This document shows positions 8,170 to 16,524 of a stretch of DNA of 27,714 nucleotides, one piece after another (the first letter of the stretch is position 1; every line of letters starts with the position of its first letter). A program made the position numbers and the translations under genes. The notes beneath the pieces are model-generated. The model did no database searches, had not been told where the DNA came from, and worked only from the letters and a program-made list of their open reading frames with translations. The stretch is from Clostridiales bacterium (GTDB lineage Bacteria > Bacillota > Clostridia > Christensenellales > CAG-314). The DNA is taken from assembly GCA_003537755.1 (NCBI GenBank), contig DPQS01000054.1, positions 1-27,714 of the forward strand, given 5' to 3'.

Positions 8170-8886
8170 TTAAATACGGTCGCCGTTACCGTGAATTTCG
8201 GCAAAACGCCCTGCAAAGGACGGTTCGCGACCGCCTGCATACAGGTGCGAAGTATCGCCGAAAGCAAGACAACGAAACACAGCCTTACCTTGTTCGCGCT
8301 CTTCCGTCACAAGAGTTGTAACCGACGTGGGCAACGCGCAAAAACCCTGGAAAAACAGATATGGCGACACCCCGAGAATGTGCGACAAAATCACGCTTTC
8401 CACGCCGAAATGGCAAAACAGCGCAACGGTGTCGTAGCTCGGCTTTACAGCGTCGTACATAAAGCCGTTCCGCTTGTAGCCGTGTCTGAACAAAATTTCG
8501 TCAACTCCACGAGCCACCATGCCGTAGGCCTCTGCTATGTCGGACTTTGCAAGAAAACCGAACTTTTGCCAGTCCGCGCCGTCCAGTTCCGCTCTGTGCT
8601 CGGCGTAGTAACCCGGCATCAGGTCCCATATGACGGGCGCGCCGCTCGGATTGGTCGCCGAACAGCCAAATTCGCGAAGCCAGTCACATTCCGTCGGCAC
8701 AATACCCTTGTTTTTCAGCGCGATTTGTGCCGTAAGTTTTGCCCGCCCCAGCGGCGACACATACACGTCGTCAAGTTGTGTTTTGTCCATGCGTGCGGCC
8801 AGCAATTCCGCTTCCTTTTTGCCGACTTCCGTCAGCGAATCGATTGAGTAGTCGGGGTCCCCGTGTCTTACGATAATCAGTTTCAT
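8170..8886 (-). CDS. Histidine phosphatase family protein
   Basis: The 238-residue product begins MKLIIVRHGDPD; the RHG motif at 7-9 carries the phospho-accepting histidine of the phosphoglycerate mutase-like superfamily. YVSPLGRAKLTAQIA supplies the usual second arginine, and a later CHFG segment supplies the second histidine. The substrate is unknown. The ATG at 8886 is chosen because AAAGG lies seven bases upstream; a TTG 21 bases earlier is also in frame but has no better support. It lies downstream of the CDF transporter on the same strand with about 140 bases between, including a short TGCC-GAAA-GGCA hairpin at 8978-8989. Confidence 0.88.
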   Translation of the reverse strand: MKLIIVRHGDPDYSIDSLTEVGKKEAELLAARMDKTQLDDVYVSPLGRAKLTAQIALKNKGIVPTECDWLREFGCSATNPSGAPVIWDLMPGYYAEHRAELDGADWQKFGFLAKSDIAEAYGMVARGVDEILFRHGYKRNGFMYDAVKPSYDTVALFCHFGVESVILSHILGVSPYLFFQGFCALPTSVTTLVTEEREQGKAVFRCLAFGDTSHLYAGGREPSFAGRFAEIHGNGDRI

Positions 8887-9029
8887 TTTTTTACCTTTGT
8901 TGTTCAACAGATTACTTGCCTGTTGTTATTTCAATGAAGTTATTTTCTTTCGACATTTACGGCGTCTCAGACAAAATGCCTTTCGGCAAAAACCACCGCT
9001 CTCCACCAACGCACTACGCGCGCCGTATG

Positions 9030-10220
9030 TCACGACTCCTCTTCGGTGTACTCGCAGGACTGTCTGTCGAACGTTGGCACGACAAACACGCCGTCGTGCA
9101 GTTTGTCCATTTCAGTCTGAATGTATTCGGTCAGTTCGTCGTCGGTCATTTTGCAATCAAAGGTTACTGCAACGTCGAAAATAAGGTTGACCACCTTGGG
9201 TCCCTTGGTCATGCGGAAGTCATGTACTCCGTAGCGTTTGTCCAGACCACGCACAATGTCGCGCACCTCGCCGCGGTACATGTCCACTACAGGATCTCCG
9301 ACGATAATCGGATCCATGTGTATCACAAGGGTTACGTCGGTGTGCTGCGCAAAGTCGCGCTCGATTTTGTCAATCAGTTCGTGGCTTGCCATCACGTCAA
9401 CCGCACTGTCCACTTCCACGTGCACGCTTGCGTAAAACTTGTTGGGTCCGTAGTTGTGCACTTCCAGGTCGTGTATGCCCATTACGCCGTCGAAACGCAT
9501 AATTCTGTCGTAGATGGACTGCACCAGTTCCTTGTCGGGCGCGCGTCCCAGAAGTTGGCTCATGGTGTCGCGCAGTATGGACACGCCCGCAACGGCGATA
9601 AGTATCGCTACAATTAACCCCATTATACCGTCAAGATACACAAAACCCGTATAATGTGCGACAATTACCGACGCTAAAACACCGAAAGTGGCACACGCGT
9701 CGGATACGCTGTCCGTAGCCGTAGCCTTCAACAGTTCGCTTGCGTAATTTTTTCCGAGTCTGCGGTTGAACAAAAACATCCACAGTTTGACAAGTATACT
9801 TACGCCCAGTACTCCCACCGTCCACCAACTGAATTCCGTTTCTTCGGGCGTTACTATTTTGCCTATGCTTTGCGAAGCAAGTTCCAGCGCAAGCACAATG
9901 ACAATGACGCCTACGATAAGCGCGGACACGTATTCCACGCGCTGATGTCCGTAGGGGTGATCCTTGTCGGCGGACTTGCCAGCCAACTTGAAACTGACAA
10001 GAGAAATAACGTTGCTTCCGCAGTCGGTGAGGTTGTTCAAACCGTCGGCAAACGCGGACACAACGCCGAACAGCAGTCCTACGGCAATCTTGGAACAGGC
10101 AAGCAGTACATTGAGCACTATGCCCACAATGCCGCTGAGTTTGCCTACGCGTTGCCGCACAGACACGTTTTGAGTGTCGTTGTAGTTCGGCACAAAAGTC
10201 TTAAGTAAAAGTTTAGTCAT
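9030..10220 (-). CDS. Cation diffusion facilitator (CDF) family transporter
   Basis: This 396-residue membrane protein exports divalent cations (Zn2+, Mn2+, Fe2+ or Co2+ in characterised relatives) by proton antiport. About six hydrophobic spans are followed by a cytoplasmic domain rich in His and Asp. The metal-site signatures are NNLTDCGSN in the second helix, KDHPYGHQR in the following loop and TDSVSDACAT in the fifth helix. The C-terminal extension beyond about residue 300 is long, with a second domain ending YTEEES. No Shine-Dalgarno sequence is visible before the ATG at 10220 and no other in-frame start is nearby, so translation may depend on the upstream MFS gene 37 bases away. Confidence 0.93.
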   Translation of the reverse strand: MTKLLLKTFVPNYNDTQNVSVRQRVGKLSGIVGIVLNVLLACSKIAVGLLFGVVSAFADGLNNLTDCGSNVISLVSFKLAGKSADKDHPYGHQRVEYVSALIVGVIVIVLALELASQSIGKIVTPEETEFSWWTVGVLGVSILVKLWMFLFNRRLGKNYASELLKATATDSVSDACATFGVLASVIVAHYTGFVYLDGIMGLIVAILIAVAGVSILRDTMSQLLGRAPDKELVQSIYDRIMRFDGVMGIHDLEVHNYGPNKFYASVHVEVDSAVDVMASHELIDKIERDFAQHTDVTLVIHMDPIIVGDPVVDMYRGEVRDIVRGLDKRYGVHDFRMTKGPKVVNLIFDVAVTFDCKMTDDELTEYIQTEMDKLHDGVFVVPTFDRQSCEYTEEES

Positions 10221-10257
10221 ATTTTTATTTTTAGTAACATGTTGCGAAATGCGTCTG

Positions 10258-11688
10258 TTATTCCGCTGTTTGGGTAGGCGTTACGCCGTTTTCCGTTGTT
10301 GCTGTTGCATTTTCCGAGCCGAGTTCGGCAATAAGTTTGCCTCGGTTCGCCTTGTCGTATTTTTTGACTATTACGGCAGGCACAAACACCAACGCCGCCG
10401 CAACGCCCGCAAACAGAAACAGTTCAAAGGGATACACGTGGTCGCCTATTTTGTAACCGCTTGCCACAGTGATAAGGTCGTTGTATTCCGTCAGCACGGG
10501 TCCGAAAGCCTTGATGATTAGCGGATTTATCAGACTTGCCAGCACCATGGGCACCATTACGTACAGTATTATGCGCACGCCCTGGAAGCAGCCCGCCTTG
10601 TCCGACGGTGTGTAGTTGCGCGCCGAAGCATTGAACACGCCTGCCGCAAGCAGACTTGCGCCCTCGACCAGCGTGCCGCCGATGACAAACATCACAAACA
10701 CAGCCGTACTGTTGCCGCCGACAAACTTAATTGCATACACCACCAAACCGCCAAGCACTCCCGCCGCCGCAACGGGATAGAAAAATTTGTCGCGCCCGTA
10801 CTTGTCCATAAGTTTACCGCCGACAGCCGCAGTTGCCGCCGACAACAACACTACCAGCGCAAGGGGCAACACGTAGTTGTCACCGAAGCCGAGCGTGTAC
10901 TGCAACAGCACAATCATGTAGGGTTGCCACAACTGCATGGACAATCCGCTGAACATCATGCCCAGCAGACACACGTACACAATGCCGTGTTTAGCGATGT
11001 TTTTCGGTTTGAAGCCGTACACGACCTCCGACCGGTACTTACCGCTGCGGTCGGGCACAAGCGACGGGCTGTCGTTTAGCACAAACAACCCCACAATGCC
11101 GGATACGGCAGTCATGCCGCCGAGAATAAGGAAAAACGTTGTCCAGTTGCCGTTTTGCGTAAGTCCGTCAAAGGCAACGAAAATTACCATAAGCGCGGCA
11201 ACGGGCATAACGGACAAAATTACATCCACAAAACCGCGGTTGGTCACGTCCGTCACGTCGGTAATCCATGCGGAAAACGCCGCGTCGTTGGACAGCGAAC
11301 CGAACAAAGTCATTACGCAGTCCATGATTACAAACACGATTACCGCCGTAACAACTCCCTCCGCCGCAACATGGTCATTGCCGAAAAAAGCGAAACTTGC
11401 CGTAACCAGCCCCCACACGATGTAGCCGAAACATACAAATTGTTTGCGCTTGCCGACTCGGTCGGTCAGCACGCCGCCGAGAATTGATACGATTGCCGCA
11501 ACCACCGCGCTTGCCGCCACTGTCAGCGACGAAGCCCACGGCTCGGTTGTGATATTTTTTTGAATAAAGGTGCTGAAATAAACGTTTTCCACCACCCAGG
11601 CAATTTGTCCCATCAGCCCGAACAGCAAAATCGACGTCCACACTTTGCCGCCCAGTTTGTTGGGTTTCACTACTTGCGTTTGCGACAC
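10258..11688 (-). CDS. MFS transporter
   Basis: This major facilitator superfamily protein has about twelve hydrophobic spans, with the conserved loop GGVLTDRVGKRKQ between helices 2 and 3 and a related GGKLMDKYGRDK in the second half. The N-terminal WVVENVYFSTFIQKNI resembles SLC45-like or uncharacterised clostridial MFS proteins; the substrate is unknown. The start is set at the GTG at 11688 because GGAGG lies eight bases upstream. A GTG nine bases earlier abuts that ribosome binding site and would leave no spacing. The resulting product has 476 residues. It is probably co-transcribed with the CDF exporter from a promoter at 11814-11842. Confidence 0.9.
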   Translation of the reverse strand: MSQTQVVKPNKLGGKVWTSILLFGLMGQIAWVVENVYFSTFIQKNITTEPWASSLTVAASAVVAAIVSILGGVLTDRVGKRKQFVCFGYIVWGLVTASFAFFGNDHVAAEGVVTAVIVFVIMDCVMTLFGSLSNDAAFSAWITDVTDVTNRGFVDVILSVMPVAALMVIFVAFDGLTQNGNWTTFFLILGGMTAVSGIVGLFVLNDSPSLVPDRSGKYRSEVVYGFKPKNIAKHGIVYVCLLGMMFSGLSMQLWQPYMIVLLQYTLGFGDNYVLPLALVVLLSAATAAVGGKLMDKYGRDKFFYPVAAAGVLGGLVVYAIKFVGGNSTAVFVMFVIGGTLVEGASLLAAGVFNASARNYTPSDKAGCFQGVRIILYVMVPMVLASLINPLIIKAFGPVLTEYNDLITVASGYKIGDHVYPFELFLFAGVAAALVFVPAVIVKKYDKANRGKLIAELGSENATATTENGVTPTQTAE

Positions 11689-11813
11689 AACTGTCACCTC
11701 CGTCTGCGAGTTTTTGATATTGTACGTTCCCTCTTCGGCAAAAAACCGCTAAGCACGTGTTGCGACAGCCGTGTAACCGCCCTCACCGCAGCCGCGCTGC
11801 AAATTTTGTATAC

Positions 11814-11842
11814 ATTGTACCACACAACCGGACGACGTTCAA
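11814..11842 (-). promoter_or_regulatory. Promoter of the MFS-CDF operon
   Basis: On the minus strand TTGAAC (11842-11837), a 17-base spacer and TACAAT (11819-11814) preceded by TGG form an extended -10 promoter. The predicted leader is about 120 bases. It stands back to back with the promoter of the phosphopantetheinyl transferase gene, with 18 bases between the -35 elements. Confidence 0.65.
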
Positions 11843-11860
11843 GGCAAAACAACTTATTTG

Positions 11861-11889
11861 TTGAATTTTTGCCGTGTTTGTGGTAAAAT
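11861..11889 (+). promoter_or_regulatory. Promoter of the phosphopantetheinyl transferase gene
   Basis: TTGAAT at 11861-11866 and TAAAAT at 11884-11889 are 17 bases apart, and the -10 is preceded by TGTGG, giving the extended motif. The leader to the ATG at 11939 is about 45 bases. Confidence 0.65.
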
Positions 11890-11938
11890 TTTGTAATCAA
11901 CACGAAATCGCCGTCAAAACGCCACGGCAGAGACACGC

Positions 11939-12553
11939 ATGAACGACAAAGACAACCTTACAATAGTATATTACGCAAGCACGGACGACTTTGCAAATGC
12001 CGACTTGACGGCAAACGCGGAACGCGAAGCGCAGATTGCCGCGTCCCCGGACGAGGTAAAACTTCAGCGCAGACTGGCGTGGATTGCATTGCAACGCGCA
12101 GCGGATTTTTTTGCGGAAACGACAGGCATTACACCGCCGCAAATCTGCACTGCGGGCAACAGGCGACCGCAAGCGACGGGAGCGTATGTTTCCGTTGCGC
12201 ATTGCGCCGTTGCCGTTGCCGCCGCGGTAAGCCGGGCTCCTGTCGGGGTGGATTGCGAACCGACAAAACGCATTTTGCCGCAAAACATTGCCGACCGCAT
12301 TGCACTGCCGCAGGAACGCCGCACACTGTCGCCGCACCCGACAAACGACGCGTTGCTTCGTCTGTGGACAGCCAAAGAAGCCGCATTCAAAGCATTGCCA
12401 ACCTCCGCGCAACCGCCCGTAGTGTGGCAGGTTGACACGACAGCGTTTTGCATCAACTCGTTTGAAGCAGTAAATGCCGTCATTTCCGTGGCAACGCCGT
12501 CGCAAACGGGAATTATCTCCCAGAGACTTACGCCGGACGACCTACAAGACTAA
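11939..12553 (+). CDS. 4'-phosphopantetheinyl transferase superfamily protein
   Basis: This enzyme family transfers the phosphopantetheine arm of coenzyme A to a serine of acyl or peptidyl carrier proteins. The 204-residue product shows the family order of motifs: VSVAH at 84-88, GVDCE at 103-107 with the Mg2+-binding aspartate and glutamate, and WTAKEAAFK at 143-151. Its length fits Sfp-type rather than the shorter AcpS-type enzymes. No polyketide or peptide synthase genes lie nearby, so the carrier protein is unknown and may be the housekeeping ACP. The Shine-Dalgarno is weak (AGAGA), but the promoter position supports this start. Confidence 0.88.
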   Translation: MNDKDNLTIVYYASTDDFANADLTANAEREAQIAASPDEVKLQRRLAWIALQRAADFFAETTGITPPQICTAGNRRPQATGAYVSVAHCAVAVAAAVSRAPVGVDCEPTKRILPQNIADRIALPQERRTLSPHPTNDALLRLWTAKEAAFKALPTSAQPPVVWQVDTTAFCINSFEAVNAVISVATPSQTGIISQRLTPDDLQD

Positions 12554-12668
12554 CTTAACCGACTTTTCAACTGATTGCTTTTGTAAAATTACCGCTCGGC
12601 ACCGCTTTTACGGACAACGCTTAAAAGCCGTCTGTTTCAGGCAACTTTACGCCCGCAGACAGACAGCA

Positions 12669-12697
12669 TTCATACAAAACCCGCGACCTTCATACAA
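12669..12697 (+). repeat. Pair of 9-bp direct repeats, 20-bp period, upstream of M1 gene
   Basis: TTCATACAA occurs at 12669-12677 and 12689-12697, a spacing of two helical turns, 32 bases before the M1 peptidase start. Such spacing suits a dimeric regulator, but no regulator is identified. The remainder of 12554-12728 shows no other clear feature. Confidence 0.35.
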
Positions 12698-12728
12698 TTG
12701 ATGTGAAATCCTTATGACGGAGAGTAAT

Positions 12729-14228
12729 ATGAAATTGAACAGAAGGTCTTTTTGTTTTGCGGCAAAACTTATCGTTGTCGTAATCGCGCTGACTGTTGCG
12801 CTGTCGGTGCTTGCGGCATGCGCCACGGACAAAATGAAGCAGGCGGAAAAGGACGGCGACAACTACAAAATCGTGATGTCCTACGACCCCGAAACGCACA
12901 CGCTGTCGGCAACGCAGTTGACGGAAGTTACCAACCGCACAAACAATGCGTTTACAAAAATCATGTTCCACATCTACGCCAACGCCTACCGCGAGGGCGC
13001 GGAACCCATTGTACCCAACACCTACCGCGCCGCGGCTTACCCGTGCGGTGAAAGCTACGGCAACATTGCCTTCGATTACGTCAAGGTTGACGACGTTGCG
13101 TGCGCCTTCCGCACAGAGGGCGACAACGGCGATTTGCTGGCGGTGCCCCTTTCGCAAGAGATGTTCCCCGGAGACAAAGTGACGGTGGAACTTACCTACA
13201 AAGTGACACTTGCCAACATTAAACACCGCTTAGGGTACACTTCAAATGCCGTTAATTGCGGCAACTTTTTCCCGATTGTGTGTCACATCGACAACGACAA
13301 CTTCAGTGAAACGCCCTACTACGCCGTCGGCGATCCGTTTGTTTCCGACTGCGCAAACTTCGACGTGACAGTGTGCGCCCCGAGTAAATTTGTGGTGGCG
13401 GCAAGTGCGCAACTGACTTCCGTAACAAGCGCGGACGGTTTCGACACGTGGCATTACACGGGCAACGCGCGGCGCGACTTCGCAATAGTCATGTCCGACA
13501 AATACAAGAAACTCACCTCGCAGGTCGGCGACAAACAACTGCATTACTACTACTTTGCCGACGCCGAACCCGAAGCAACGCTTGCCGTGCAGAGGGGCAT
13601 GTTCGAGTACATGAACAAGCACGTCGGCGAGTACCCCTACGAGCAGTATTCCGTCTGCGAAACGGACTTCTGCTACGGCGGCATGGAATATCCTTGCCTT
13701 GCCATGGTGACAAGCGGACAGCAAGCCTACAAAACCGCCGTCATCCACGAAACGGCGCACCAGTGGTTTTACGGCGTTGTCGGCAACGACCAGATTGCAA
13801 ATCCGTGGATGGACGAGGGTTTGTGCGAATTTCTGACCTGTCTGTACATGGACGAGGCAGGGCTTTCGCCCCTTGAAAACGGCATAAAAGCCGCCACCAA
13901 AAATTACGTAACGTACGTTGACGTGCTCAACCGCTACTACGACCACACCGACACCACCTTCCGCCCGATAAACGCCTACAAAAACGACGGCGAATACGTG
14001 GTGATGACCTACGTAAAGGGTTGTCTTCTGTTCGACACGCTGTACCGCACGATGGGCAAGGACAAATTTTTGCGCACGCTTGTCGACTACTACGCCACAT
14101 GCGCATTTACCTTGGCAACGCCGCAGCAAATGACCGAATGTTTTGTCAGGCGCGGCGGCAAGGAGATGGCGACGATCTTTGACAACTACGCAAGCGGCAA
14201 GGACATCATCGGCAAAGTGACGGACTGA
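12729..14228 (+). CDS. M1 family metallopeptidase, lipoprotein
   Basis: This is a zinc aminopeptidase-like protein of 499 residues. It has a lipoprotein signal: a basic start, a hydrophobic stretch and a lipobox LAAC with the lipidated Cys31, so it should sit on the outer face of the membrane. The M1 signatures are GGMEYP at 317-322 (variant of the GxMEN substrate loop) and HETAH at 340-344, with the third zinc ligand Glu363 in WMDEGL, i.e. HExxH-18x-E. It lacks the large C-terminal helical domain of full-length aminopeptidase N, as many bacterial M1 lipoproteins do. The start at 12729 has GGAGAG just upstream; the in-frame ATG at 12714 has none. It probably trims peptides outside the cell. 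Confidence 0.92.
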   Translation: MKLNRRSFCFAAKLIVVVIALTVALSVLAACATDKMKQAEKDGDNYKIVMSYDPETHTLSATQLTEVTNRTNNAFTKIMFHIYANAYREGAEPIVPNTYRAAAYPCGESYGNIAFDYVKVDDVACAFRTEGDNGDLLAVPLSQEMFPGDKVTVELTYKVTLANIKHRLGYTSNAVNCGNFFPIVCHIDNDNFSETPYYAVGDPFVSDCANFDVTVCAPSKFVVAASAQLTSVTSADGFDTWHYTGNARRDFAIVMSDKYKKLTSQVGDKQLHYYYFADAEPEATLAVQRGMFEYMNKHVGEYPYEQYSVCETDFCYGGMEYPCLAMVTSGQQAYKTAVIHETAHQWFYGVVGNDQIANPWMDEGLCEFLTCLYMDEAGLSPLENGIKAATKNYVTYVDVLNRYYDHTDTTFRPINAYKNDGEYVVMTYVKGCLLFDTLYRTMGKDKFLRTLVDYYATCAFTLATPQQMTECFVRRGGKEMATIFDNYASGKDIIGKVTD

Positions 14229-14296
14229 TTTTTCACGCATTCGCCAAACAGCCGCCATCAAGTCGAACAAAACATTGACAAAATTGACAAAACAAG

Positions 14297-14325
14297 TTGA
14301 AAAAAATCAATACGTGTGTTAAAAT
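14297..14325 (+). promoter_or_regulatory. Promoter of thpR
   Basis: TTGAAA at 14297-14302, a 17-base spacer and TAAAAT at 14320-14325, preceded by TGT, form an extended -10 promoter about 55 bases upstream of the thpR start. Confidence 0.55.
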
Positions 14326-14379
14326 TTAACAAAAGAGTTCAGGCGCGGGCATACAATGCGCCCGACAAGGAGCATCCAA

Positions 14380-14931
14380 ATGCGCGTATTCGTTGCATTG
14401 CAATTACCCGACAAAACAAGACAAAATCTTTCCCGCTCGGCAGAGACGTTGCGCCACTTCGACAAAGGCGGCAAGTTTGTGCCTGCCGCAAACTACCACA
14501 TCACGCTTAGTTTCCTGGGGGAAGTTGCCGACGACGACCTTATTTACGTACAGGCGGCAATGGACAAAGTTGCCCACATGACCGCGCCGACAATGGCAGT
14601 GTCACAAATAAGCGTGCTTCGCGCAAGCGACATCGTGTGCGCGAAATTTCGCTACGACAAAGCGTTGACGGAACTGCACGAAGCCCTTGCGGAAGAGCTG
14701 GAAAGTCGGCGTTTCACCGTCGAGCACCGCGCCTACCGCCCCCACGTAACGCTGGTACGCAAGTACAAATTCACCTTGCCGTTCAGCGAGGTAAGCAAAA
14801 GCGTGGACGTGTTCAACATGCCATTCGTCGCCGACAAAATGGTGCTGTACGCCAGCAACCTCGAAGGCGGCACGCCCGTCTACACGCCGCTGTACACCGT
14901 AACGCTCGGCGCTACAAACCAATCGAAGTAG
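14380..14931 (+). CDS. thpR: RNA 2',3'-cyclic phosphodiesterase ThpR (LigT-like)
   Basis: ThpR belongs to the 2H phosphoesterase superfamily and opens 2',3'-cyclic phosphates at RNA ends; it was first described as a 2'-5' RNA ligase. The two catalytic HxT motifs are HITL at 40-43 and HVTL at 122-125, at the usual spacing, and the 183-residue length is typical. The N terminus MRVFVALQLP is characteristic. The start at 14380 has AAGGAG seven bases upstream, which rejects an in-frame ATG 24 bases earlier. The gene stands alone with its own promoter and terminator. Confidence 0.93.
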   Translation: MRVFVALQLPDKTRQNLSRSAETLRHFDKGGKFVPAANYHITLSFLGEVADDDLIYVQAAMDKVAHMTAPTMAVSQISVLRASDIVCAKFRYDKALTELHEALAEELESRRFTVEHRAYRPHVTLVRKYKFTLPFSEVSKSVDVFNMPFVADKMVLYASNLEGGTPVYTPLYTVTLGATNQSK

Positions 14932-15011
14932 CAACAAAAAAACACTCGATGAGCTAACGCTCAATACGGCGCAAACAGCAAAAATACCACAATCGACAAC
15001 ATAACAACAAC

Positions 15012-15048
15012 AAAAAAGATGTCGACGCATTTCGCCGACATCTTTTTT
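15012..15048. terminator. Bidirectional intrinsic terminator after thpR
   Basis: Arms 15012-15024 and 15036-15048 pair over 13 bases with an 11-base loop, flanked by A- and T-runs on either side, so it can end plus-strand thpR transcripts and minus-strand transcripts from the kinase operon. Between the thpR stop and this hairpin there is only a small GAGC-GCTC hairpin. Confidence 0.85.
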
Positions 15049-15162
15049 TGTTTTTTTCGGAAAATTTCTTTGCAACAAAATAGTACTTAAAACTCGATTC
15101 TTTTTTTGTCGATCCAACAACGATTATTGTTTGTTTCAAGTAATTTTTGTTTCTTCGGCTAC

Positions 15163-15357
15163 TCAGTTTCTTCCGCCGGGTCTGCCGCCTTGTCCGCCTT
15201 GACCGCCGGGACCGAATCCGTCTCCACCGGGACCGCCGTTACCCGACGAACCCACGGTTGTAATATTACCGCTTATCGTAAACTCGGCAAGTTGTGTGTC
15301 GCCGCTCATCACCTTGTAGGTGCCGCCATTTACAAAACTGCCACTGCTTAAAATCGT
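15163..15357 (-). pseudogene. C-terminal fragment of a Gly-tailed carbohydrate-binding-like protein
   Basis: Sixty-four in-frame codons encode SGSFVNGGTYKVMSGDTQLAEFTISG..., then a glycine tail (GGPGGDGFGPGGQGG...) and a stop. This resembles the C terminus of the Cthe_2159/DUF4353 carbohydrate-binding-domain family, extracellular beta-helix proteins with glycine-rich tails. There is no start codon and no N-terminal part: the fragment follows directly after the histidine kinase TAG and in the same frame. It therefore looks like a remnant left at a recombination junction. Family assignment is from the repeat style and is moderate. Confidence 0.6.
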
Positions 15358-16524
15358 CTACGCTGAGTCTGCAATAAAAGTCATTTCAAACACTGCGCCG
15401 TTTTTATTGAAGGCTTTAATATCGCCGCCGTGCGCTTTAACGATTTCGCGAGTAAGCGCAAGTCCAATCCCCGTGTTGCCCTGTTTTCCTGTATAAAACC
15501 TTTCGAAAATATGCGGTAAATCTTCCTTGGCAATACCGTCGCCGTCATCCAAGATAGTTACAACAACATTGCCATGATCCTTTACACATCTAATGGTAAC
15601 CGTAGTTTGACAAAATTTGAAAGCGTTAGTTATAAGGTTGGAAAAGGCTTTTCTAATTTGCCGCTCATCGCACAAAACAATTGCCTCGCAACAAAAGTCG
15701 GTTTTCAATTGCTTTTGACTGTTTTCAAATGCAGGCGCAAGAGAATACACTACGTCTTTCATTATTTCGCACATATCCTCTTTTTGCAATTTCGTCACGA
15801 CCTCTGAGGAATCGATTTTCGACAAGGCAAGCAATTCCTCTATCAGCTTCGTCATTCTGTCGCTTTCTTCGATAATAACGCTCGCCGATTCTTTCGCAGG
15901 CAATATTCCCGTTTGTATTGCTTCCGCATATCCTTGAATCGCCATAAGCGGCGTTTTCAATTCGTGCGAGGCATTTTGAAAAAACGACTGGCGAATTTCC
16001 TGCGCCGATTCGATTGTTTTGCCGAGTTTCAAACCTATAAAACATATCGCCGCACCTATAACCACCACCACCGAGCAAAACATCCAGTTTAGCCATTTTA
16101 CGTAGTTTAACACTGCATTTATGTCCACATACAGTATGTATTCGTATTTTTCGGACAAATCCTCGGCAGAGTTATACGCTGCCAAAACTACGTTCCGCGA
16201 TTTATCCTTCAATCTGTAAAACTTGCCGTGGTCGGGTTTTTTGTCGGCACAAAAAGCCAAAACCGCCTTTTCCGTTTCGGTAAGATATACCAAGTCTTCA
16301 CGTGGGTGGTTGGCTTCCAAATACGCCACGCTCGAACTCAAAAAGTTTACGCGTTTAGCGTCATCTTCAGTATCATACTCGCCGTATTCGTATTCTATCG
16401 CTTTTTTTGCTTGTTCTTCAAGATTTTTGGGGATTGCTATGTTTACGACTACAAGAAGCGAGCAAAGTATAAGCGCAACCGAACACAAACACGTCAAAAC
16501 AATTTTCAGTTTGATTTTTGTCAT
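15358..16524 (-). CDS. Sensor histidine kinase
   Basis: This 388-residue membrane kinase has transmembrane helices near 8-30 and 145-165 around an extracytoplasmic sensor segment of about 115 residues with no recognised fold. The cytoplasmic part shows the H-box NASHELKTPL with His187, an N-box NLITNAFKF near 296-304, the G1 box DDGDGI near 326-331 and the G2 box GIGLALT near 352-358. No HAMP domain is evident. Its ATG overlaps the response regulator TGA as ATGA, so the pair is translationally coupled. Codon choice is AT-rich. The gene ends directly against the in-frame carbohydrate-binding-like fragment, so its last residues could differ from those of its ancestor. Confidence 0.93.
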   Translation of the reverse strand: MTKIKLKIVLTCLCSVALILCSLLVVVNIAIPKNLEEQAKKAIEYEYGEYDTEDDAKRVNFLSSSVAYLEANHPREDLVYLTETEKAVLAFCADKKPDHGKFYRLKDKSRNVVLAAYNSAEDLSEKYEYILYVDINAVLNYVKWLNWMFCSVVVVIGAAICFIGLKLGKTIESAQEIRQSFFQNASHELKTPLMAIQGYAEAIQTGILPAKESASVIIEESDRMTKLIEELLALSKIDSSEVVTKLQKEDMCEIMKDVVYSLAPAFENSQKQLKTDFCCEAIVLCDERQIRKAFSNLITNAFKFCQTTVTIRCVKDHGNVVVTILDDGDGIAKEDLPHIFERFYTGKQGNTGIGLALTREIVKAHGGDIKAFNKNGAVFEMTFIADSA

